Source: Deltaproteobacteria bacterium (GTDB taxonomy: Bacteria > Desulfobacterota > BSN033 > WVXP01). From it: a DNA stretch of 64,000 bases. The position numbers and the translations under genes were made by a program. Below the pieces are notes generated by a model, which did not search any database, was not told the origin of the DNA, and was given only the letters and a program-made list of their open reading frames with translations. Shown here in pieces: positions 8,397 to 16,052 of the stretch (the stretch's first letter is position 1; every line of letters begins with the position of its first letter). The stretch lies in contig JAFDHF010000027.1 of the NCBI GenBank assembly GCA_019308905.1, forward strand, positions 1 to 64,000. Direction: 5' to 3'.

Positions 8397-8867
8397 ATGA
8401 AGCTCTTCCAATATATCAAGAGGGAGCTCATAATCACCGGGCTCAGAGCCAAAGACAAGGCAGATGCACTCCGCCGTGTGACACGGGCTTTCAAACAGGC
8501 CGGGCTGGTCGAAAAGGATGGAGAGCTGTTGAGCCGTCTCATGACAAGAGAGAAAGTGATGACCACAGGCATTGGAAAAGGCCTCGCCGTGCCCCATGCC
8601 TTTTCGGAGGAGATCGAGGATATGGCCATTGCCGTGGCCCTCCTCAGCAAAGAAGTCGATTTCCAATCCCTTGACCAAGAACCGGTGAAAGTCATCTTCA
8701 TGATCGTTGCCAATGACCGGAGAACCGATCTCAATCTCAAGGCCCTGGCAGGAATCTCTCGAATGACAATTCACACGCCCCTCGTAGAGAGACTCCGGTC
8801 CGCCCGTGACCCCGGCGAGGTTCTCTCTATCATCCAGGAAAGCGAAGGACAGGTGGCCCACCATTGA
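8397..8867 (+). CDS. PTS EIIA-like (type 2/PtsN-like) protein
   Basis: 156 residues with the EIIA type 2 fold: LRRVTRAFKQAGLV, then the phosphorylatable histidine in GLAVPHAF (His67), AVALLSKEVDFQSLDQEPVKVIFMIVAND, and a final helix LRSARDPGEVLSIIQ. No EIIB or EIIC lies nearby, so it is a regulatory rather than sugar-transporting EIIA. The ATG at 8397 marks the family start. Its stop overlaps the TTG start of the PII-like gene, and both converge on two antiporter genes, suggesting control of ion transport in response to phosphorylation state. Confidence 0.82.
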   Translation: MKLFQYIKRELIITGLRAKDKADALRRVTRAFKQAGLVEKDGELLSRLMTREKVMTTGIGKGLAVPHAFSEEIEDMAIAVALLSKEVDFQSLDQEPVKVIFMIVANDRRTDLNLKALAGISRMTIHTPLVERLRSARDPGEVLSIIQESEGQVAHH

Positions 8868-9226
8868 AAAGATCGATCCATCTGCTGGTCTTTGTCCTCA
8901 ATAAGGAAGAACTCCTCGACGAGATTCTGACAGGGCTTCTCGACATCGGGGTGTCCGGGGCGACCGTGGTCGACACCATGGGCATGCTCCAGGTGATCAG
9001 TCAGGACATCCCGATCTTTGCGGGATTCAGATCGATGACAACCGGCGGCCGGGGCCACAACAAAACGGTATTCTCGGTCATAGAGGACGAAGAAATCCTG
9101 AGGGAGGCCATCGCCTTTGTCGAGGAGACCTGCCTCCAGTCTCATCAACAGACTATCGGCATCCTCTTTGCCGCACCTCTTACCTACTTTTCCCGCCTCG
9201 GGCTCCCCCGGAGTAGTCGCCACTGA
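8864..9226 (+). CDS. PII-like (GlnB-fold) regulatory protein
   Basis: 120 residues. The pattern of a first strand (SIHLLVFVLNKEE), helix LLDEILTGLLDIGVSGATVVDTMGM, a long central T-loop-like region with a TGGRGHNKT segment, and the last strand TIGILFAAPL is that of PII-like ferredoxin folds. The start is TTG, overlapping the EIIA stop (TTGA), and fits the family. PII-like proteins bind nucleotides or bicarbonate-related ligands as trimers and often gate a neighbouring transporter. Ligand unknown; fold assignment is by pattern, so moderate confidence. Confidence 0.65.
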   Translation: MKRSIHLLVFVLNKEELLDEILTGLLDIGVSGATVVDTMGMLQVISQDIPIFAGFRSMTTGGRGHNKTVFSVIEDEEILREAIAFVEETCLQSHQQTIGILFAAPLTYFSRLGLPRSSRH

Positions 9227-9305
9227 AAAACCCCCGTGGAACGAAGACAACGAGGTTTCTAGGGCGCCCGTCTTACCGAGCGGAAGGGCCGTCTTCCGGT
9301 GGCAA

Positions 9306-10652
9306 CTAGATAGAAGGCAGCGGCCGCCGCCGGCCTGCCCGTGTTTCTCCCACTCTTGCCAGAGCCAACTTGAAAGCCACCGGACCTATCAACTGGTTGA
9401 CGGCAATCACTGCGACGACGATGGTGGCAAAGGAGACGCCCCATTGCGGGAACCGCCTGGCCACGATGGCCGCCAGTCCAAGGGAGACCCCTGCCTGGGT
9501 GACAAAGGCAAGCCAGCTGTTCCGGTAGAAGGTCGGAGGATCACCGCTCAGCCGCCCCCCGAGAAAGGCGCCCAACCAGATCATCACGAGTCTAACACCT
9601 GCGAGGGATATGGCCACATGCCAGGTCTGTCTCAGGGCGTCCAGATCCAGGGCCGCACCGGTGAGAGCAAAAAAGATCACATAGACTGGAAGGGAAGACC
9701 GGTCGATGGCATTCATCAACCTCTCACCCTCGGAGGAGCGGTTTTGAATGATGAAGCCTGCAGCCATACAGATCAAGAGCGGCTCGAGATGGAAAGCGAC
9801 GTGGAAGGACTCCCCCATGAAGGCTCCGAGGTAGTATGAAAACCTGGCGATGGAGAATGTGACGCCAAGGACGAAAACCGCCAGATAGACCCGGATACGC
9901 TTGATATAGAAGGCCATGAACAGACCGACAAGATAACCGAGGGAAAGGGAGAGGAGTATCTCCGCCGATAGAACCAGAAGCAATCCTGCATGGAAGGATC
10001 CATCCGATTGCGACAGGACGCCGGCGACCGAAACGGTCGCGGCAAAAAGCAGGATAATCACGACGTCCATGGCCACGGTGACGCCGAGAACCCCCTCGGT
10101 GAACGGGCCCCTTGCCCGGCATTCTTTGATTATTGCAATGGCGGACGATGGCGACCTCGCCACCGAGATGACTCCGAACAGAAGGGCCACGGAAAACAAA
10201 ACCGGGAAACCCATCTCGCGGGTAAAGGGAACCAGGCCGTGTGTGGAAAGCACGAATAGGGTTACACCGGACCATACCACAGTGGTAAGAAAGAAGATAG
10301 TGTAGAGGATACTTCTGTACCTGCTCCTCAGATCCTTGACTCTCAGCTCCCCACCCGCTGCAAGTGCTATGAAAGTCAGGGCAAGATCGTCAACCACCTT
10401 GAGCCGCTGGACCATCTCTATCTCGACAAAATCCAGGATGTGGGGACCGAAGAGGAGGCCGGTGAAGATGTAGCCGCTGATCTTGGGCAGGGAGACTGTA
10501 GAAAAGATTTCGCCTATAAGGTAGGCCGCCAGAAGGAGGAATCCAAAGGCTACTGTCACCTGCGATTGGGCGGCAACAAGACCGTCGGTCCCGAGGAAAC
10601 GGACCACTCCCATGAGAGCCACAATGGCAACGAAAGTCAGGACCCTCGTCAT
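9306..10652 (-). CDS. CPA-type cation:proton antiporter (Kef/NhaP-like)
   Basis: 448 residues, about 12 hydrophobic segments: a start at MTRVLTFVAIVALMG, GYIFTGLLFGPHIL in TM3 and a RSPSSAIAIIKECRARGPFTEGVLGVTVAMDVVII-type core that corresponds to the ND/DD region of CPA exchangers. No RCK/TrkA domain is attached. It should exchange Na+ or K+ for H+ at the inner membrane. Start chosen at the ATG at 10652 that overlaps the upstream antiporter stop (ATGA). The longer frame to 10961 is read through the neighbour and is not used. Confidence 0.85.
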   Translation of the reverse strand: MTRVLTFVAIVALMGVVRFLGTDGLVAAQSQVTVAFGFLLLAAYLIGEIFSTVSLPKISGYIFTGLLFGPHILDFVEIEMVQRLKVVDDLALTFIALAAGGELRVKDLRSRYRSILYTIFFLTTVVWSGVTLFVLSTHGLVPFTREMGFPVLFSVALLFGVISVARSPSSAIAIIKECRARGPFTEGVLGVTVAMDVVIILLFAATVSVAGVLSQSDGSFHAGLLLVLSAEILLSLSLGYLVGLFMAFYIKRIRVYLAVFVLGVTFSIARFSYYLGAFMGESFHVAFHLEPLLICMAAGFIIQNRSSEGERLMNAIDRSSLPVYVIFFALTGAALDLDALRQTWHVAISLAGVRLVMIWLGAFLGGRLSGDPPTFYRNSWLAFVTQAGVSLGLAAIVARRFPQWGVSFATIVVAVIAVNQLIGPVAFKLALARVGETRAGRRRPLPSI

Positions 10653-11857
10653 GTCTCCTCGCAGTAACGGTCGAACACCCTTCTCGCCAGATATGGGCTG
10701 ATCAACTCGTTCACCATGACAGCCAGAAGGACGATGGCAACCACCGTGTCTGTCACATCCGAAGGATAGGCCCGTTGGAAACCGAGAACCATTGCGACGG
10801 CAACTCCCCCCTGGGAGACCAGTGTCACGCCAACCGTCCTGGGACAAGGAAAGGCGGCGAGATTGCGAATTGCGAGATACCCTCCGAGCATTTTCCCCAC
10901 AAGCCGGGCAGACCAGTAGACACCGGCCAAGAGGAAGACCTCTGCCCCCCCCACCCGCCACGTCGCCCCGGCCAGGACCAGGAGAATGAGGTATACCGGC
11001 TTCTCGGCACCCACGAGGGTTTCCATCACCCTTTCCCTGGCAGGAGACAGGTTCACCACCAGGATTCCCATGACCATGCAGACAAAGAGCGGGGCAAGAT
11101 GGAGGTAAGCGGCGATCCCCCCGCTGAAGGTCACCATGCCGATTACGATGAGCAGGAGTTCCTCATTGGAGGCCTTGTGAAACATGAAGGAGTTGAACAG
11201 AAACCCGACTATCAATCCCAGACCTACACTGACCGCAAGCCCGCGCAGCAGGATAAACAATCCCGTCTCCCCTGAAGGGACGGGCGGGATGTAGCAGAAG
11301 AGCAAGCCGAAGATCCCCAGGCCGACCAGGCCGTCCAGACTGGAGATGTACCGTACCAGTCTCACGATTCCTACCCTCGGCGCCCTCATCTCCTCGGCAA
11401 CCAAGGCCGGCACCGATTGAGCCGTAACCCCTGCAGCGGCGGAAAGCACCACACACGCAGCAAGGACAAAGGCGGGCTCTCCCGGCACCATGCGCCAGAA
11501 TAGCCAATAGAAAACCGAAAAAACCAGGGCCATTGTCACCATCGACTGAATAACCGTGCCCATCCAGTATGAGGGAGGAAACATCCGGAGTTTTCGAAAC
11601 TCCACTTGCACGCCGAAAAGAAACCCGATCCATCCGAGCACCAAGCTGAGAAAGGGACCGAGGCTCGACAGGGTTTTCTCGTCGAGGATATTGAGGAAGT
11701 TACTGCCCAGGAACAGGCCGATCAAAATAAACTCCGTACCGGTGAGAAACAGGTATTGAGTGAGAAAGGGGAGGCGCATCCGGACAAAGGACTTTCGCGC
11801 ACCGATCATGGAGATGCCGAGGATGACGAGGAGACCGATGATGATCTTGACGCCCAC
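10649..11857 (-). CDS. CPA-type cation:proton antiporter (second subunit/paralogue)
   Basis: 402 residues with about 11 hydrophobic segments: MGVKIIIGLLVILGISMI, LGWIGFLFGVQVEFRKLR, a LDGLVGLGIFGLLF core and a final VAIVLLAVMVNELISPYL. It resembles its downstream neighbour (shared FVTQAG/LVSQGGVAVA and VVAIVLLAVMVNELI patterns) and lacks any soluble regulatory domain. The two genes overlap by 4 bases and probably form a heteromer or a pair with different ion preference. A 7-bp hairpin (11878-11901) lies in the leader just upstream of the ATG. Confidence 0.83.
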   Translation of the reverse strand: MGVKIIIGLLVILGISMIGARKSFVRMRLPFLTQYLFLTGTEFILIGLFLGSNFLNILDEKTLSSLGPFLSLVLGWIGFLFGVQVEFRKLRMFPPSYWMGTVIQSMVTMALVFSVFYWLFWRMVPGEPAFVLAACVVLSAAAGVTAQSVPALVAEEMRAPRVGIVRLVRYISSLDGLVGLGIFGLLFCYIPPVPSGETGLFILLRGLAVSVGLGLIVGFLFNSFMFHKASNEELLLIVIGMVTFSGGIAAYLHLAPLFVCMVMGILVVNLSPARERVMETLVGAEKPVYLILLVLAGATWRVGGAEVFLLAGVYWSARLVGKMLGGYLAIRNLAAFPCPRTVGVTLVSQGGVAVAMVLGFQRAYPSDVTDTVVAIVLLAVMVNELISPYLARRVFDRYCEET

Positions 11858-11952
11858 AAAGACCGTCCTTCCAGAAGGCCGGTTTCTTTCAGGGAACCGG
11901 CATGGATGGCTTCTGATTCGGTTTAGGATACATTAAAGGGAAAGAAGAGCCG

Positions 11953-11976
11953 CCGGTCAAGACAAATCTTGACCGG
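11953..11976. repeat. Perfect 10-bp inverted repeat, 4-base loop
   Basis: CCGGTCAAGA, loop CAAA, TCTTGACCGG. No T-run follows on either strand, so it is more likely an operator or RNA structural element than a terminator. It sits roughly 95 bases upstream of the antiporter start and 680 bases from the sigma gene. Confidence 0.6.
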
Positions 11977-12247
11977 AGTTTCCTCATCTTTTGACCGAAG
12001 ATCCCTGCCGGTCTTTAGCTCCACGGTTGTTTCTCTTCTCGACATGAGCACCCCCTCTTCCCTTCGCTTCAAAGACCTTGAGGAGCGGCCCATTCCAGGG
12101 GGGAAGACTCCGGTCTCTCGCTTTTTTCTTGTGGCGGGACTCGGCCAAGGGGCTGAGGGCGGGGTCGAGAGAAAAAGGGATATGTTTTGACTTTTGGAGA
12201 AATAGTATAATATGTTTAGGCAGTCATCCTGATATTCCCGATTTGGC

Positions 12248-12276
12248 TTGAAATAACTTGAAGATGTGTTAATAAT
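12248..12276 (+). promoter_or_regulatory. Promoter for the sigma-factor gene
   Basis: TTGAAA at 12248-12253, 17-nt spacer, AATAAT at 12271-12276, each one base from consensus, inside the only AT-rich part of the region. It implies a leader of about 365 nt before the ATG at 12650. Confidence 0.45.
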
Positions 12277-12649
12277 ATTAGTAGAGGTGTGTCCTGTGAC
12301 ATGGGACCAAGGGGGGAAGGGAAGACGTTTGTCTCGTGGTCTTTCTCCGGATAAGACCTAACAGATCCCGTTGAGAACAGAACCTTACAGGGCGGGTCGC
12401 ATCCATCCAGAGGTCGCCTTTATGCAAGAGGAAATACCGGTCTCTCCTGGTAGGTTCAACAGGCTCTTCCGGTTCTGATCAGTCTGACCCGTCCTTTCTC
12501 GTTGCATTCCACAAAGCAAGCATCGATCCTGCCGTACTCCTGAAGCCGGCGATGGGGTCTGTTTCCCGGTTTTCAACGGGTCCTGGTGGAAATGCCGTCC
12601 CGGAACACCTGTTCCCAAAGTCCGAACACGATTAACTGGAGGAGAGCCA

Positions 12650-13810
12650 ATGTTCACCAATCCAGAAATAGATCCCGAATGGGAAGAAGAGGGTTGGGCA
12701 CGTTCTCCTGACGAGGAGGAGCCCCTTGCTCACGAAGACGAGCTCGAACTCGGCGAGGAGGAGAACCCCCTCTTCCTGTATCTCCGGGACATGGCCCGAT
12801 ATCCCTTGCTCAGTCGGGAGGACGAGGCCAGACTCGCAAGGGAAATCCAGGAGATCCAGGAGGATTTGCTTCGTCTTTTCATGGAAATTCCTATCAAAGT
12901 GCGAGAAATCGAACATCTCAAGAGAACGATGCGCTCCGGAGGAAAAGGGAAAGGCAGGGTTTTGAATGCCAAGGCTGATTTGATCAATCGGATTCTGCTC
13001 CGGCTGAGGGAGATCGATCCCGACAAGGCGCGGGAGTATCGCATGACAGAACTCCTGGATCAAATCCACCTGTTGGAGGCCAGACTCGGAGAAGCTTTCG
13101 GCCGCATGGTACAGTCCAACCTCAGGCTGGTGGTCAGCATCTCCAAGCACTTCCTCAACAGGGGACTCCCCCTTGCCGACCTGATTCAAGAGGGCAACAT
13201 GGGCCTGATGAAGGCCGTCACCAGGTTTGATCCAACAAGAGAGCTCCGTTTCAGTACCTATGCGACCTGGTGGATCCGTCAGGCTATCCACAGGGCCATC
13301 GAGATGAAGGGAAGGACCATCCGGATGCCCGTGCACATGTTCGGGGCCCTGAATCGTTACCGCAACGTCTTGCAAGCCCTCAGCGAAGAGCCCGGGGAAT
13401 CTGAAGGCCTCTCCCCCGAGCAGATCATGGAGAAGAGCAGGCTCTCCCAGGGGCAGTGGGAGGTCCTCCAGAATCTCGTCGAGGAGCCGCTATCCCTTGA
13501 GATTCCTGCAAGGGACGGTGAGGCACGACTGATCGATCTGGTTCCGGATCGAAAGACCCTCTCTCCGCCGGAAGCTGTGACCAAGAGGGAGGTTTCAGAG
13601 AAACTCAGAGAGGCCCTGAGAAACCTCTCCCCCCGGGAAGAGGCTGTACTCAGGAGGCGGTTCGGGATTAATCACGAAGTGGTTTCCACCCTGGAGGAGA
13701 TCGGAAACGAGCTGGGCCTCTCCCGTGAGAGGGTGAGGCAGATCGAAAAGAGGGCGCTCCGAAAGCTGAAAAGCGAGGGAGTTGGAGAGGATCTCCAGAA
13801 ACTCCTGTGA
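12650..13810 (+). CDS. RNA polymerase sigma factor, RpoD/RpoS-like (group 2)
   Basis: 386 residues. An acidic N-terminus (residues 1-38) is followed by region 1.2 (NPLFLYLRDMARYPLLSREDEARLA), an insertion of about 80 residues, region 2 (LVVSISKHFLNRGLPLADLIQEGNMG and FSTYATWWIRQAI with the promoter-melting aromatics), region 3, and region 4 with LEEIGNELGLSRERVRQIE. Region 1.1 of a primary sigma is absent and the protein is short, so this is an RpoS/RpoD-like alternative factor recognising near -10/-35 consensus promoters. An AACTGGAGGAG site precedes the ATG. The 365-nt leader suggests post-transcriptional control. Confidence 0.9.
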   Translation: MFTNPEIDPEWEEEGWARSPDEEEPLAHEDELELGEEENPLFLYLRDMARYPLLSREDEARLAREIQEIQEDLLRLFMEIPIKVREIEHLKRTMRSGGKGKGRVLNAKADLINRILLRLREIDPDKAREYRMTELLDQIHLLEARLGEAFGRMVQSNLRLVVSISKHFLNRGLPLADLIQEGNMGLMKAVTRFDPTRELRFSTYATWWIRQAIHRAIEMKGRTIRMPVHMFGALNRYRNVLQALSEEPGESEGLSPEQIMEKSRLSQGQWEVLQNLVEEPLSLEIPARDGEARLIDLVPDRKTLSPPEAVTKREVSEKLREALRNLSPREEAVLRRRFGINHEVVSTLEEIGNELGLSRERVRQIEKRALRKLKSEGVGEDLQKLL

Positions 13811-13845
13811 GGGCACAGCAGCTGCCAGCCCGGCTCACAAGGCGA

Positions 13846-15003
13846 TCATTCCCTGAAAGCCGTCATGGGCTCTTCAATTGTCTCCCCCTTTTCGAAACGC
13901 TCCAGGCATAGGCGTAACAGATCCTGGGACACCCCTTCCCCGGTGACGAAATCCGCAATGAGCCGGCCGGCGGCAGGACTGTGCTGAAAGCCGTGGCCGC
14001 TGAACCCGTTTGCGGTGACAAACCCTTCCAGGTCTCGAACCGGGCCTAGGATGGCGTGATGATCCGGAGAGATCTCGTACAGGCCCGCCCAACCCCGGGC
14101 CATGCGGGCCTCCTGGAGAGCAGGCACCCGGGCTATCGCCTTCTCGGCCGTCTCGGCCATCGCTGAAGGCTCGATGGAGGTCCGGAAACTCGGTTCCCTG
14201 TCGACAGGACCTGCCAGAAGCAGGCCCTTGCCCTCCTGGCGGAAGTACCATCCCTGGTCGAAATCGATGACCATAGGGATGGGCTCATCGGAGAGGCTGA
14301 AGGGGGCCGTTACAAAGAGCTGGCGCCTCACGGGTTTTACCGGGATCTCCACACCGGCCATGCGCCCCGTAATCGAAGCCCAGGGTCCGGTTGCATTGAC
14401 CACGATCCGGGTCTCGATCTTCCCTGTGCTCGTCTCCACTCCCGTAATCCTCCCGCTCCTCCCATAGACACCCACCACCTCGGTCTGTTCCCTTATCCGG
14501 ACCCCCAGCCTTCGGGCCACCCTCACCATCCCGGTCATGGCCTCGTAAGGCCCAGCGTAGCCGTCCAGAGCGCAGAAGGTTCCTCCTGCCAGATCTTCCC
14601 ATCGAAGAAATGGCCACCTGTAGTGGATCTCCTCGGGGCTCAACAACTCCACCGGAAGGCCAAAGGATCTCTGGAGTCTCACGTTCCTCCTGAACAGATC
14701 CAGAGTCTCGGGACGCGTGGCCAGGAAGAGATATCCAACCTGCCTGAACTCGAGGTCCACACCGGTGAGTTCCTCGAAGCGGGTCCAGAACTCCAGGCTT
14801 TCCCTGGAGAAACGAATGTTGATGTCGGTGGAGAATTGGGTCCTGATCCCCCCGGCACAGAGCCCGGTGGACCCCCCGCCGAGGGATCCCCTTTCGAGGA
14901 GGATCACATCCTTCATCCCTCTTCGGGCGAGATGGTAGGCGATGGAAACGCCGACAATCCCCCCTCCGACAATGACTACGTCGCCTTTCTCCACGGTCAC
15001 CAT
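13846..15003 (-). CDS. FAD-dependent oxidoreductase, DAO family (sarcosine/glycine oxidase-like)
   Basis: 385 residues. The Rossmann FAD motif GDVVIVGGGIVGVSIAYHLARRG is at residues 7-29 and is followed by LERGSLGGGSTGLCAGGIRTQF; the C-terminal FAD contact is VTANGFSGHGFQHSPAAGRLIADF. This is the DadA/SoxB type, oxidising an N-methyl- or D-amino acid. Soluble, no signal peptide. It is the last gene of a minus-strand run with an N-acyl-D-amino-acid deacylase 1 kb upstream, hinting at D-amino-acid use, although a nuclease gene lies between them. Confidence 0.85.
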   Translation of the reverse strand: MVTVEKGDVVIVGGGIVGVSIAYHLARRGMKDVILLERGSLGGGSTGLCAGGIRTQFSTDINIRFSRESLEFWTRFEELTGVDLEFRQVGYLFLATRPETLDLFRRNVRLQRSFGLPVELLSPEEIHYRWPFLRWEDLAGGTFCALDGYAGPYEAMTGMVRVARRLGVRIREQTEVVGVYGRSGRITGVETSTGKIETRIVVNATGPWASITGRMAGVEIPVKPVRRQLFVTAPFSLSDEPIPMVIDFDQGWYFRQEGKGLLLAGPVDREPSFRTSIEPSAMAETAEKAIARVPALQEARMARGWAGLYEISPDHHAILGPVRDLEGFVTANGFSGHGFQHSPAAGRLIADFVTGEGVSQDLLRLCLERFEKGETIEEPMTAFRE

Positions 15004-15061
15004 CGACCTTCATCGCCCACACCGGATGCCTCGACCGCGACCAATCCGGCAGGAGAAACCC

Positions 15062-16009
15062 TCAATCGCACACCTTCCTGAAATTGCACCTGGCCCGGGT
15101 CTTTTCATCCCCGGTCTTTCTAAAGAATCTCTCCTCTCTCGGCACGTTGTTTGCCACGTCGGCCAGGAGGGACTGCATGTCCGCGATACTTCCCCGGATG
15201 TAAGAAGTCGCACTCTCGATCTCCCTCCGGCCTATGGTGAAGTCCACACTCCGGTTCGAGAGGAGATTGTACTCTACGAGTCTCACCCTCTCCGGGGGCA
15301 GCCTCCACCTCTCCATGGCGTACATGGCATAGCAGGCGAGCTGGAGAGATATATCGGCCCCGAGGCTTCGGCCCGTCTTCCAGTCGATGATGACGGCGCC
15401 CTCTTCTGTCCGGAAGCTGCAGTCTATAACAGCCCATATCTTCGTTCCGTCGAGGTAGAAGGAGGAGAAATCTTCGATCTCCAGCCACATCCGGCGGGGC
15501 AGGTCCTTCAGCATGAGGAACATCTCGGAACCGTAGAAGTTCCTAAGGCACTGTTCCACATTGTCCGCAACCCGCTTCCATTCCGCATCGTCAAGCTCTT
15601 CGCCGTACTCGTGCTCAAAAAGGGCGCATGTCCTTGGATGGAGGAGATACCTCTTCTCCCTGGATGACCTGAACTCCTCGCGCATCCGGTCGAGGGTGAT
15701 CGATACGATATCGTCCACCTCGAGTATCGAGACACCCCGCTGGAGGTTCCTCAGGGTGTGCTTCAGGCATTCGTGCACCTTCTCGCCCGCCCACATGTAC
15801 CGGTTCTTGAGGTTTTTGAGAATGTAGATCTGCCTCGTTCTCGGCGGCGCGTCCTCTCGCCAACCACCCCAATACGCGTAATAGCTGAAGTGATACTGCC
15901 TGGGGCAGGCTCGGAAAACCTCGTCCCTGGACTTGGACCACGAGAATTCGTTCCGGATCTTCTTCGCTCCTCGGGGTTCCCTCCTCGAGACGGTTTTCCA
16001 CTCCGCCAC
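15062..16009 (-). CDS. PD-(D/E)XK nuclease-superfamily protein (RecB/AddB-like)
   Basis: 315 residues, stand-alone. The opening FSWSKSRDEVFRACPRQYHFSYY is the usual start of the PDDEXK_1 domain, and the catalytic motif is seen as IDCSFRTEEGAVIIDWKTGR: Asp, a variable strand, then D-W-K. A C-terminal RARCNFRKVCD plus Cys in FRACPRQ recalls the iron-sulfur cysteines of AddB/Cas4, but one cysteine of the usual four is missing in the visible pattern. The start is GTG. No helicase, cas or recombination gene is adjacent, so its role is open; it may nick or resect DNA in repair or defence. Confidence 0.72.
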   Translation of the reverse strand: MAEWKTVSRREPRGAKKIRNEFSWSKSRDEVFRACPRQYHFSYYAYWGGWREDAPPRTRQIYILKNLKNRYMWAGEKVHECLKHTLRNLQRGVSILEVDDIVSITLDRMREEFRSSREKRYLLHPRTCALFEHEYGEELDDAEWKRVADNVEQCLRNFYGSEMFLMLKDLPRRMWLEIEDFSSFYLDGTKIWAVIDCSFRTEEGAVIIDWKTGRSLGADISLQLACYAMYAMERWRLPPERVRLVEYNLLSNRSVDFTIGRREIESATSYIRGSIADMQSLLADVANNVPREERFFRKTGDEKTRARCNFRKVCD

Positions 16010-16052
16010 AAGAAATGGAGGGAGCGTGCCTCATCTCTCCCGGGGGAAGCCC

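Larger units (their letters stand above)
11858..12649. other. 792-base intergenic region with palindromes and promoter
   Basis: Divergent region between the antiporter and sigma-factor genes. It holds a 7-bp hairpin (11878-11901) near the antiporter start, a perfect 10-bp inverted repeat with 4-base loop at 11953-11976, an AT-rich stretch 12185-12290 with a promoter, and GC-richer sequence from 12300 to the sigma gene in which I see no convincing ORF. A 73-codon frame at 11969-12190 has no ribosome site or recognisable composition. Confidence 0.6.

Noticed and set aside
11969-12190. 73-codon plus-strand frame in the sigma/antiporter spacer
   Set aside because: No ribosome site, Pro/Arg/Ser-rich composition, and it begins in the palindrome; probably chance.
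12422-12478. 18-codon frame (MQEEIPV...) in the sigma leader
   Set aside because: No ribosome site or regulatory codon run; too short to support.
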